A stretch of 5,848 bases of DNA from Holophagaceae bacterium (GTDB lineage Bacteria > Acidobacteriota > Holophagae > Holophagales > Holophagaceae): NCBI GenBank assembly GCA_025355915.1, contig JANXYT010000504.1:1-5848 (forward strand), read 5' to 3'. Shown one piece after another: positions 1 to 5,848 of this stretch; position 1 is the stretch's first letter; every line of letters starts with the position of its first letter. The position numbers and the translations under genes were made by a program. Under the pieces are notes generated by a model. The model had not been told where the DNA came from, did not search any database, and saw only the letters and a list, made by a program, of their open reading frames with translations.

Positions 1-1062
1 CTGGGCTCGTACATGAGCGTGGCGGTGGAACAGGGCAACGCCAAGGCGCAGGTCTTCGCGGTCCTCGCCATGATCCTCATGATCGTGTTTCTCGACCAGG
101 TGCTGTGGCGACCCATCGTGGTGTGGGCCCAGCGGTTCAAAGTGGAGGACACGGCCCAGAACGAAGCACCCGAGAGCTGGTTCCTGAACGTGATCCGCCG
201 CAGCCGTCTGATCCGCCGCTGGGATCTCTGGCGGAGCAAGCGCCGCCGGGCCCGGCAGCATGCCCGAACCCACCTCGCGCCCTCTCCGACGTCGGCCAGC
301 TGGATGGAAAAGGCGGCCCCATGGATGGCGCCGGTGGCGTTGCTGATCGTGTCCGGCCTGCTGGTACTTGGGACCGTGGGCATCTTCCACCTGCTGGCCC
401 GCCTGCCCGGCCGGACCTGGATGACCCTGCTGAAGGCGGACGCCCTTAGCCTGAGCCGCGTGTTGATCTCCATGGGCATTGGGGTGGCCTGGGCCCTGCC
501 CGCCGGACTGGCCATCGGGCTCTCCCCCCGCCTATCCAGGATCTTCCAGCCCGTGGTGCAGGTGGCCGCCTCCTTCCCTGCGCCCATGCTCTTCCCTGCG
601 GTCATCGCCCTGCTCGCGACCTTCAAGGTGGGTCTGGGCTGGGGCAGCATCCTGCTCATGCTGCTCGGCACCCAGTGGTACATCCTCTTCAATGTGATCG
701 CCGGCGCCAGCGCCATCCCCAGCGATCTCCGCGAAGTGGCGACGGCCTTCAATTTCGGCCGCTGGCAGCGATTCCGGGAGCTCTATTTCCCGGCGATCTT
801 CCCCTACCTGGTGACCGGCTGCCTCACCGCCGCGGGCGGCGCATGGAACGCCAGCATCGTTTCTGAATACGTCTCCCTCAAGGGCTACACCCTGCAGACC
901 TTCGGCCTGGGCGCCATCGTCAGCCAGGCCACGGCCGATAAGGATTTCGCGCTCCTGGCCGCCGCCACGCTGGTGCTGGCCGGAACCGTCGTCCTGTTCA
1001 ACCGATTGGTGTGGAAGCCGCTCTACCAGCTGGCCAACACCCGCTATTCTCTGTCCAAGTGA
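1..1062 (+). CDS. ABC transporter permease, NitT/TauT type, C-terminal part of a likely fused two-domain permease (5' end outside window)
   Basis: Inner-membrane permease of an ABC importer of the nitrate/sulfonate/bicarbonate-like class. The frame is open from base 1 (codons for LGSY precede the first ATG at 13), and that ATG falls inside what looks like the end of a first permease domain, so I treat the gene as truncated by the window edge. Residues below count from that ATG. A hydrophobic segment at about 11-28 is followed by a strongly basic cytoplasmic linker (about 61-87, many Arg/Lys). A second BPD_transp_1-type domain follows, with membrane spans near 104-127, 148-170, 180-205, 210-230, 262-282 and 311-330. 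The EAA-type coupling loop is at about 236-268 (LREVATAFNFGRW, then the ELYFPAIFPYL region), where the ATPase docks. The stop codon lies 7 nt before the ATPase start, so the two form one transcription unit. The substrate is unknown: no binding protein is visible here. Confidence 0.9.
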   Translation: MGSYMSVAVEQGNAKAQVFAVLAMILMIVFLDQVLWRPIVVWAQRFKVEDTAQNEAPESWFLNVIRRSRLIRRWDLWRSKRRRARQHARTHLAPSPTSASWMEKAAPWMAPVALLIVSGLLVLGTVGIFHLLARLPGRTWMTLLKADALSLSRVLISMGIGVAWALPAGLAIGLSPRLSRIFQPVVQVAASFPAPMLFPAVIALLATFKVGLGWGSILLMLLGTQWYILFNVIAGASAIPSDLREVATAFNFGRWQRFRELYFPAIFPYLVTGCLTAAGGAWNASIVSEYVSLKGYTLQTFGLGAIVSQATADKDFALLAAATLVLAGTVVLFNRLVWKPLYQLANTRYSLSK

Positions 1063-1069
1063 GGGCGCC

Positions 1070-2371
1070 ATGATCCACGCCATCAACGCCACCCACGAAG
1101 CCATCTGCGAGCTGAAGGGCATCCAGAAATCCTTCGACCGCGGCACCGGCAAGCCGCTCCGCGTGCTGGAGGACATCAACCTCGATGTCCGGGCCAATGA
1201 GGTGGTCTGTCTCATCGGGCCCTCCGGCTGCGGGAAATCCACCATCCTCCGGATCTTCGCCGGGCTCATCCAGCCCACCAAAGGGCGGGCCTACTACCAC
1301 AACGAGGAAATGAAAGGTCTCAACCCGGGTGTGGCCATCGTGTTCCAGAACTTCGCCCTCTACCCGTGGATGACGGTGGAGGCCAACGTGAAGACCGTGC
1401 TCCAGGCCCTGGGGCTGGACGAGGAGACCATCAAGGCGAAGGCCCACCGCGCCATCCGGCAGGTAGGTCTTGAGGGCTTTGAAGAAGCCTATCCACGCGA
1501 ACTCTCCGGTGGCATGAAGCAGCGGGTGGGCATGGCCCGCGCCCTCAGCGTCGATCCCGAGATTCTCTTCATGGATGAGCCCTTTAGCCAGGTGGATGCC
1601 CTCACGGCAGAGGGCCTCCGCGCGGAGATCCTGGACATCTGGGACGACGCCGAACGCAACCCCTCGTCGATCCTCATGGTCAGCCACGACATCAAGGAGG
1701 TGGCCTACATGGCCGACCGCATCGTGGTGCTATCCGCCAACCCGGGCCGGATCCGCACCATCGTCGAGAATTCCTTGCCCCGGCCCCGGGACATGCGCAG
1801 CCCCGAGTTCCTCCGCCTGGTGGACCAACTGCATGACATCATCACCAGCGCGGAACTGCCGGACATCGAAGTGAATGCTCCGGAGCCCAGCCTCCTACCC
1901 GACCTCGTGGAGCCGCTGCCACCGGCGCCCTCCTCGGACATCCTGGGATTGCTCGAGTACCTCGAGACGCAGGGCGGCACCTCGGACCTCTTCCTGGTGG
2001 CTGCCGCCACCCATGTGACGTTCGAAAAGATCCTCGCCTCCGTGAAGGGCGCAGAGATGCTCGAGTTCGTGGATACCCCCAAGCGGCAGGTGATTCTCAC
2101 GGCCCTGGGCCAGCGCTTCATTCGCGCCGACATGGACGACCGCAAGGACATCTGGAAGGCCCAGCTTCTGGAACTCCGCCTCTTCCGGATGGTGATGGAA
2201 CTCATCGAGCTCCATCACGGCGAACTGAAGGAGGACGAGCTCCGCTCCGAACTCCAACAGCGGCTGCCCATGGAGAACCCCGATCAGACCTTTGACACCC
2301 TGGTCACCTGGGGCCGGTTCGGGGAACTCTTCGCCTACCGCGAGGACCGGGAGATGATCACGCCTGAGTAA
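1070..2371 (+). CDS. ABC transporter ATP-binding protein, NitT/TauT type, with C-terminal AAA-associated domain
   Basis: Cytoplasmic ATPase that powers the permease encoded just upstream. All nucleotide-binding motifs are intact: Walker A GPSGCGKST (residues 50-58), Q-loop Gln93 (VFQNFALYPW), signature LSGGM (145-149), Walker B ILFMDE with catalytic Glu170, and H-loop His206 (MVSHD). The ABC domain spans about 12-260 and resembles the SsuB/TauB/NrtD class. At 433 residues it is roughly 170 longer than a usual member. A Pro-rich linker (about 268-288) leads to a helical C-terminal region (about 289-425) that matches my recollection of the AAA-associated C-terminal domain (PF09821), whose function is not well defined and may be regulatory. 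The start is supported by GAGGG at 1061-1065, which overlaps the permease stop codon. What it imports cannot be told from sequence. Confidence 0.93.
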   Translation: MIHAINATHEAICELKGIQKSFDRGTGKPLRVLEDINLDVRANEVVCLIGPSGCGKSTILRIFAGLIQPTKGRAYYHNEEMKGLNPGVAIVFQNFALYPWMTVEANVKTVLQALGLDEETIKAKAHRAIRQVGLEGFEEAYPRELSGGMKQRVGMARALSVDPEILFMDEPFSQVDALTAEGLRAEILDIWDDAERNPSSILMVSHDIKEVAYMADRIVVLSANPGRIRTIVENSLPRPRDMRSPEFLRLVDQLHDIITSAELPDIEVNAPEPSLLPDLVEPLPPAPSSDILGLLEYLETQGGTSDLFLVAAATHVTFEKILASVKGAEMLEFVDTPKRQVILTALGQRFIRADMDDRKDIWKAQLLELRLFRMVMELIELHHGELKEDELRSELQQRLPMENPDQTFDTLVTWGRFGELFAYREDREMITPE

Positions 2372-2390
2372 GTGCCTGGGCCCGCCACAG
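2372..2390. other. 19-nt convergent intergenic gap
   Basis: The stop codons of the plus-strand ABC ATPase gene and the minus-strand MgtC-family gene face each other across 19 nt. The gap contains a short GGGCCC palindrome but no stem long enough, and no U-tract, for an intrinsic terminator on either strand. Transcripts from the two operons probably run into each other or end by Rho or inside the opposite gene; this last point is inference. Confidence 0.6.
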
Positions 2391-3098
2391 TCATGCCTCA
2401 TCCAGGTCGAACGCGACGATTTCCCAGCTCACCGCGCTGACGCTGGGATCGAGGCTCAGCCGACTCACCACTTCTTCCAACAACCGGTCGGCGCGCCCGG
2501 GGGAGGCCACGATGGCCGACACATCGAGCCGCTCGGGCCGTTCCGCATCCTCGCTATGAAGGGACTTGAGACCGAGTCCATCCTGTCTTGCCGCCTGAAG
2601 CATGAGGGCTCTGATTCTCTGCTCATCATGGGTGCGGCATTCCACCCGGATGCGGTAGGTGGTTCCATCCGCGACCTCAGACAGGGGATGAGAGGCGAAG
2701 ACCTTGGCCACAGGACGAAGGACCACGTGGGCGAGAACCACCGTCAAAGCCCCCACGGAGGCCTCGAAGAAAAACCCGGCTCCCGAAAGGACACCGACCG
2801 CCGCCGCGCACCATAGGGTGGCGGCCGTATTCAACCCCTTCACGTGGACGCCCTCACGCATGATCACGCCGGCACCCAGGAAGCCGATGCCTGAAACCAC
2901 GTAGGAGGCCATTCGGGTGGGATCGACACCCTGTCCGCCGAGTCGAAACCCAAGAGTCACAAAGAGCGAGGATCCCACCGAGACCAGCACATTTGTGCGA
3001 AGTCCGGCCATGCGCTGATGCCACTGGCGCTCCAGGCCGATGGCCGCCCCAAGCAGCAGGGCGAGTCCTAGGCGAAGAAGAAAATCACGGTGCGTCAT
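2391..3098 (-). CDS. MgtC/SapB family membrane protein
   Basis: Small inner-membrane protein of the MgtC/SapB family. Family hallmarks are visible: GLERQ (residues 21-25), AGLRTN (31-36), GIGFLGAGVI (70-79) and GLNTAATLW (88-96), with hydrophobic spans near 6-21, 36-52, 64-80, 92-110 and 113-130. A soluble C-terminal region (about 147-232) with alternating beta/helix character resembles the ACT-like domain of MgtC. At 235 residues it has the usual full length. In Salmonella, MgtC is induced by low Mg2+ and acts on the F1Fo ATP synthase rather than as a transporter; the role of environmental homologues is less clear. The start has a modest SD, AAGG at 3105-3108, 6 nt from the ATG. It lies 39 nt after the micro-protein gene on the same strand and is probably the last gene of the Mg-related operon. 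Plain SapB-like function remains possible. Confidence 0.92.
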   Translation of the reverse strand: MTHRDFLLRLGLALLLGAAIGLERQWHQRMAGLRTNVLVSVGSSLFVTLGFRLGGQGVDPTRMASYVVSGIGFLGAGVIMREGVHVKGLNTAATLWCAAAVGVLSGAGFFFEASVGALTVVLAHVVLRPVAKVFASHPLSEVADGTTYRIRVECRTHDEQRIRALMLQAARQDGLGLKSLHSEDAERPERLDVSAIVASPGRADRLLEEVVSRLSLDPSVSAVSWEIVAFDLDEA

Positions 3099-3137
3099 GG
3101 GCGACCTTGTACCGATGGCTAAGGGTTCTTAAGAGAA

Positions 3138-3251
3138 TCAGTGGAAGGCTTTTATAAACCGGAAGACCAGCAACAGCATGAGGAACACGAGGTAGAACCG
3201 CAGGAAGTAGAGGGCGAAGCGGGTGGTGGGGGTGAGTTTGACCCTCGGCAT
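3138..3251 (-). CDS. 37-residue single-span membrane micro-protein, possible Mg-transport accessory
   Basis: This short ORF reads ATG (3251-3249) to TGA (3140-3138) on the minus strand. It encodes 37 residues: a basic N-terminus (MPRVKLTPTTR), a hydrophobic aromatic/Leu-rich stretch (about 12-33, with FLRFYLVFLMLLLVF at its core) and a short basic tail ending in KAFH. One membrane helix is predicted. An excellent SD, AGGAG (3262-3258), sits 6 nt before the ATG and overlaps the TAG stop of the upstream CBS-protein gene, so translation is likely coupled. The intergenic distance to that stop is 9 nt. I do not recognise a named family. Known small membrane proteins MgtS, MgtR and MgtU (about 30 residues) bind Mg2+ transport proteins in enterobacteria, and its place between an MgtE-like sensor and MgtC suggests a comparable role, which is inference. 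Codon use (GC-rich third positions) matches its neighbours. Confidence 0.75.
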   Translation of the reverse strand: MPRVKLTPTTRFALYFLRFYLVFLMLLLVFRFIKAFH

Positions 3252-3257
3252 GGTTGT

Positions 3258-3262
3258 CTCCT
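3258..3262 (-). promoter_or_regulatory. Shine-Dalgarno of the micro-protein gene, overlapping the upstream stop codon
   Basis: AGGAG on the minus strand, 6 nt (ACAACC) before the ATG at 3251. Its first two bases are the last two of the TAG stop codon at 3263-3261, so a ribosome terminating on the CBS-protein gene ends exactly on the next initiation site. This is the main evidence that the 37-codon ORF is translated. Confidence 0.75.
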
Positions 3263-4532
3263 AAGGCCGGGGGCCAGGGGCCCGCATGATGTCGTTGTAA
3301 CGGATGACGCCGAGGATCCGGTCCTCGGGATCCACCACCGGGATCATCCGGAAGTGGTACTTCTCGAACATGGCTTCAAGATCCTCGCGGGTGTCGTCGG
3401 CTTCGGCGGCCACGGCGGGAGAATCCATCAGGTCCTCCATCCGTGCGGCATCGTCGGAGACCAGCAGACTCCGGGCATCCACAGCTCCCTGCAGCTTCCC
3501 ATCTGTGCCCTCGACATAGAGGTATGAAATCCCATCGTAGCTGAGCCCCGACTGGCGGATCTTTTCGCGGGCCTGGACCACGGTGAGGTCGGGAGAAACC
3601 ATGAGGTACTCCGCCGACATGAAGTCCCGGGCGGTGGCCTCGCGCTCAGACAGCAGAGCGCGAACGCGCTTCTGACGCTCGCCCGGGAGAAGCCTGAGCA
3701 TCTCCTCCGCATCCTCGTGGGGCAGAACGCCAAGAAGGTCCACCAGCTGGGGGGTCGAAAGCCGGGCCAGGATGTTCTGCGCCCGTTCCTGGCGCAGGCT
3801 GGCGATGATCTGGCGCTGGACCCGGGGCTCAGCTTCGTTGAGGGTCTCAGCGGCCTTAGTGGGTTCCAGGGCGGAGAACAGGGCCTCCTGTTCCTGGCCC
3901 GTCAGTTCCTCGAGGGCGTCGGCGAGGTCCTCCTTCGGCAGATCGTGCAACTGTTTCTTGGTCACGGAAAGCTGCAACCGGTCGGAAACGATGGCATCTT
4001 CCAGCGATAGCGGCTGGACAAATTTCCACGGAATCAGGTCCTCTCGGATCAGAGTAGTGAGCCGATGGAGGCCCCACTTGCGGAGGAACCCGTTGAACGA
4101 GGCATCCACGGCGGCGAGGTGGTACCCGCCCGCGTCCGTCCGGAGAAGCACATCATTCACCACCTCAATCTTGCGGTCATCGATGTCGAGGATGGTGCGG
4201 CCCATCAGGTGCTTGTCCGCGAGGATCCATCCGGGCTGGTCCTGGAAAGGCGGGTACTGGTCCCCTGTTTCCGGAGCCTTCACGATCAGGCCCTGGTCCG
4301 ACAGGTTCACCACCTTGTCCCAGGGCACATACTCGCTGGGCACGCCCCAGCCGTGGTCAATGTAGATGCCCACCGCGCGGGGAAAGGGCTCCTCGAGCGC
4401 GAAGACAATGTCGGAGACGGGCCCCAGTTTGCGCCCAGCCCCGGCGAGGCGGACCGGCTTTCGGAAAACCCGTGAGAAGTAGATGTCGCGCGGACCCTGG
4501 ACCGAATCCTGCGAAGCGTGAACCTGGTTCAT
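3261..4532 (-). CDS. Soluble PRC-barrel / MgtE_N / CBS-pair protein, putative cytosolic Mg2+ sensor
   Basis: A 423-residue soluble protein with no membrane span. In order: two PRC-barrel-like modules (about 17-88 and 104-165; the second holds GRTILDIDDRKIEVVNDV), an MgtE_N-type helical superhelix (about 190-295, repeats such as LPKEDLADALEEL and LPHEDAEEMLRLL), then a CBS pair (about 300-417: FMSAEYLMVSPDLTV, and FRMIPVVDPEDRILGVIRYNDI at its end). This is the layout of the cytosolic half of MgtE, where the N and CBS domains bind Mg2+ and close the pore, but the protein stops after CBS with no connecting helix or TM domain. That makes it a likely trans-acting sensor for the NRAMP-type transporter encoded directly upstream, whose stop overlaps this start (ATGA, 4532-4529). 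A strong SD, GGAGGG (4542-4537), lies 4 nt before the ATG. Nucleotide binding by the CBS pair is an alternative. Confidence 0.9.
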   Translation of the reverse strand: MNQVHASQDSVQGPRDIYFSRVFRKPVRLAGAGRKLGPVSDIVFALEEPFPRAVGIYIDHGWGVPSEYVPWDKVVNLSDQGLIVKAPETGDQYPPFQDQPGWILADKHLMGRTILDIDDRKIEVVNDVLLRTDAGGYHLAAVDASFNGFLRKWGLHRLTTLIREDLIPWKFVQPLSLEDAIVSDRLQLSVTKKQLHDLPKEDLADALEELTGQEQEALFSALEPTKAAETLNEAEPRVQRQIIASLRQERAQNILARLSTPQLVDLLGVLPHEDAEEMLRLLPGERQKRVRALLSEREATARDFMSAEYLMVSPDLTVVQAREKIRQSGLSYDGISYLYVEGTDGKLQGAVDARSLLVSDDAARMEDLMDSPAVAAEADDTREDLEAMFEKYHFRMIPVVDPEDRILGVIRYNDIMRAPGPRP

Positions 4533-5827
4533 GCAGCCCTCCGGAACAGGCCCTCAAGGAGTCCCGGAAAGAGCGTCGAGACGGCGAAGAGGGTGGACAT
4601 GAAGGTGACAAAAATAACGATGGACCAGTTGGCGATGTTCTCCCAGCGCGTGTTCACATGCTTGCCCATGAACTGCTCGTCGTTGAGGATAAGGATGAGG
4701 AAGACCAACGCCGTGGGGAGCAAGGTCACCGCCACCACCTGCACGAACATGGTGATGATCTGCTGCGTCGCGTCCGTGGACATGATGGCGACGAAACCTG
4801 AAGTGAGCAGCATCAGCAGGTAGACCACGTAAAACCAGGGCGCGTCCTTCACGCTCTTGTTGAGGCTGTGGGCCCAACCAAAAACCTCGCCCACGGCCCA
4901 GCTCGAGGAGAGGGAGATGCACAGCGCTCCCAGGAAGCCGGCATCGAAGAGGCCGATGGCGAAGAGCCTCCGGGCCGTCTCGCCATGGGGGATCAGGGGG
5001 GTGAGGGCCGCCGCGGCCTCGTTCACCTTCTCCATGATGATCGGAGGATTGTGGTGATGCAGGGCAGCGGCGGTGGTGATGATGATGAAGGCCGCCACGG
5101 CGCAGGTCAGCAGGGAACCCACAAAGGTTTCCATCTTCCCGAACTTGATATCGTGGATGTCCAGGCCCTTATCCACCACGGCGCTCTGCTGGAAGAAGAT
5201 CATCCAGGGGGCGATCGTCGTGCCGATGTTCGCCAGCAGCACGAAAAGGAGTTCACCCGAGAGGCCGCCCGGCAGGTTCGGGACGAAAAGGCCGTGGCCA
5301 ACCAGGCCCCAGGAGGGTGCATTGGATGCCTTCATGGCCCAGAAGGCCGCAGGAATGTACACGAGGTTGAAGGCGCAAAAGGCGAGTGTGAGTTTTTCAA
5401 AGGTCCAGTACTTGCCCGTAAGCACCACGAGGAAAAGGACCAGGGTTACACCCAGGAAGGTCAGCATCGGCGGGATGCCGAACATCTGGCCTGCCGTGAT
5501 CATCCCGATGTATTCGGTAATGAGGGTGAGCCAGTTGACCACGGCCAGATCCGCCAGGGAGAACCAGCCCCAGAACTTGCCGAAGCCTTCGAAGATGGCC
5601 TCCGCATGGCCCCGCTTAGTGACGGCCCCGAGCCGGACCGTCATCTCCTGCACGTAGTAGGCCATGGGCACGAGAATGATGAAGATCCATAGCAGCTTGA
5701 AGCCGTACTTCGACCCGGTGTACGCATAGGTGGCTATGCCGCCGGCGTCGTTGTCCGCGATCATGACGATGATGCCGGGCCCCAGCACGGCGAAGAAGAT
5801 CATCAGCTGACGCCGGAAGCGTTCCAT
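4529..5827 (-). CDS. NRAMP-family (SLC11-like) divalent metal transporter, probable NRAMP-related Mg2+ transporter (NRMT type)
   Basis: Polytopic inner-membrane protein of 432 residues with about 11 spans of the LeuT-fold NRAMP family: TM1 about 12-38, TM2 41-62, TM3 84-112, TM4 119-137, TM5 143-165, TM6 190-215, TM7 233-256, TM8 284-312, TM9 331-349, TM10 355-382, TM11 399-422. The unwound part of TM1 reads DNDAGG (25-30) instead of the canonical DPGN. TM6 reads TIAPWMIFFQQS (204-215) where Mn/Fe carriers have MPHN-LYLHS, so the soft-metal Met is Ala206 and the His is missing. These changes fit the NRMT branch shown to move Mg2+ (Clostridium and Eggerthella examples, from memory). A His triplet (257-259) lies in a periplasmic-side loop. 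The start at 5827 has no clear SD, and the frame stays open to the window edge, so a start further upstream is possible. It is first in the visible operon; promoter or riboswitch would lie outside. Confidence 0.9.
   Translation of the reverse strand: MERFRRQLMIFFAVLGPGIIVMIADNDAGGIATYAYTGSKYGFKLLWIFIILVPMAYYVQEMTVRLGAVTKRGHAEAIFEGFGKFWGWFSLADLAVVNWLTLITEYIGMITAGQMFGIPPMLTFLGVTLVLFLVVLTGKYWTFEKLTLAFCAFNLVYIPAAFWAMKASNAPSWGLVGHGLFVPNLPGGLSGELLFVLLANIGTTIAPWMIFFQQSAVVDKGLDIHDIKFGKMETFVGSLLTCAVAAFIIITTAAALHHHNPPIIMEKVNEAAAALTPLIPHGETARRLFAIGLFDAGFLGALCISLSSSWAVGEVFGWAHSLNKSVKDAPWFYVVYLLMLLTSGFVAIMSTDATQQIITMFVQVVAVTLLPTALVFLILILNDEQFMGKHVNTRWENIANWSIVIFVTFMSTLFAVSTLFPGLLEGLFRRAA
4537..4542 (-). 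promoter_or_regulatory. Shine-Dalgarno of the MgtE_N/CBS gene inside the NRAMP coding end
   Basis: GGAGGG on the minus strand, 4 nt before the ATG at 4532, within the last codons of the NRAMP-family gene. Together with the ATGA stop/start overlap at 4532-4529 it fixes the start and indicates coupled, near-stoichiometric translation of transporter and sensor. Confidence 0.7.
5201..5212 (-). other. TM6 metal-site motif APWM (Met replaced by Ala)
   Basis: Codons 206-209 of the transporter. In Mn/Fe NRAMPs the equivalent stretch is MPHN, with Met as the sulfur ligand that selects against Mg2+ and Ca2+. Here Ala occupies the Met position, and Trp and Met replace His and Asn. Loss of the sulfur ligand would widen the site and allow a hydrated hard ion. 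Confidence 0.7.
5738..5755 (-). other. TM1 metal-site motif DNDAGG of the NRAMP-type transporter
   Basis: Codons 25-30 of the transporter. In classical Mn2+/Fe2+ NRAMPs this unwound TM1 segment is DPGN, whose Asp and Asn bind the ion. Here the Pro and Asn are replaced and a second Asp added, giving a more acidic, hard-ligand site. It is the clearest sequence marker for the proposed change in substrate. Confidence 0.8.
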
Positions 5828-5848
5828 CTGATGAATGGCTTTGTTAAC

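Noticed and set aside
532..1281. Long minus-strand ORF (249 codons) opposite the permease and ATPase start
   Set aside because: It is antisense to two genes with clear family motifs, its translation has no recognisable domain, and open antisense frames are common in GC-rich DNA.
998..1687. Minus-strand ORF (229 codons) opposite the ATPase domain
   Set aside because: It is the antisense shadow of conserved Walker A to Walker B codons; the translation shows no motif.
3099..3137. Possible terminator or hairpin between the micro-protein and MgtC-family genes
   Set aside because: Only a short CTTAAG palindrome and a weak imperfect repeat are present, with no U-tract, so read-through is more likely.
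3150..3158. AT-rich TTTATAAAA on the minus strand as a -10 box for the MgtC-family gene
   Set aside because: No -35-like hexamer lies about 17 nt upstream, and the stretch encodes residues of the micro-protein's C-terminal part.
3141..3527. Plus-strand ORF crossing the micro-protein and the 3' end of the CBS gene
   Set aside because: It has no family resemblance and is antisense to two better-supported reading frames that have good ribosome-binding sites.
4868..5692. Long plus-strand ORF (274 codons) opposite the NRAMP-type gene
   Set aside because: Translation is rich in Gly, Glu, His and Arg with no membrane or domain pattern, and it mirrors codons of a well-supported transporter gene.
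5843..5848. GTTAAC palindrome at the window edge as an operator
   Set aside because: A six-base palindrome alone is expected by chance and has no flanking dyad that can be seen.

Overview
The window is a gene-dense, GC-rich stretch of bacterial chromosome with two convergent gene groups. Codon third positions are dominated by G and C, and intergenic gaps are very short. I see no mobile elements, RNA genes, CRISPR arrays or repeats. The gene content fits a free-living Gram-negative bacterium, perhaps Acidobacteriota (Geothrix/Holophaga-like) or a deltaproteobacterial-type lineage. That assignment rests on general impression, not on a marker gene.

Left part, plus strand (1-2371): the 3' part of a NitT/TauT-type ABC permease gene, apparently a fused two-domain permease whose first half lies outside the window. 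After 7 nt comes its ATPase, which carries a C-terminal 'AAA-associated' domain. No substrate-binding protein is visible and the substrate cannot be named.

Right part, minus strand (5827 down to 2391): a tight four-gene cluster that reads as a magnesium-homeostasis operon. In order of transcription it holds: (1) an NRAMP-family transporter with DNDAGG in place of the canonical DPGN motif, and an alanine in TM6 where metal-binding methionine normally sits, which points to the NRAMP-related Mg2+ transporter (NRMT) branch rather than a Mn/Fe carrier; (2) a soluble protein with PRC-barrel-like, MgtE_N and two CBS regions, i.e. the cytosolic Mg2+-sensing part of MgtE without its membrane channel, overlapping gene 1 by 4 nt (ATGA); (3) a 37-residue single-span membrane protein, below usual ORF length cut-offs, whose Shine-Dalgarno overlaps the stop codon of gene 2; (4) an MgtC/SapB-family membrane protein.

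The working hypothesis is that the MgtE-like soluble protein senses cytosolic Mg2+ and controls the NRAMP-type transporter in trans. The micro-protein would act as an accessory subunit or regulator, in the way MgtS, MgtR and MgtU act on enterobacterial Mg2+ transport proteins. The family assignments are firm; Mg2+ specificity and the regulatory circuit are inference. The two gene groups converge with only 19 nt between stop codons.
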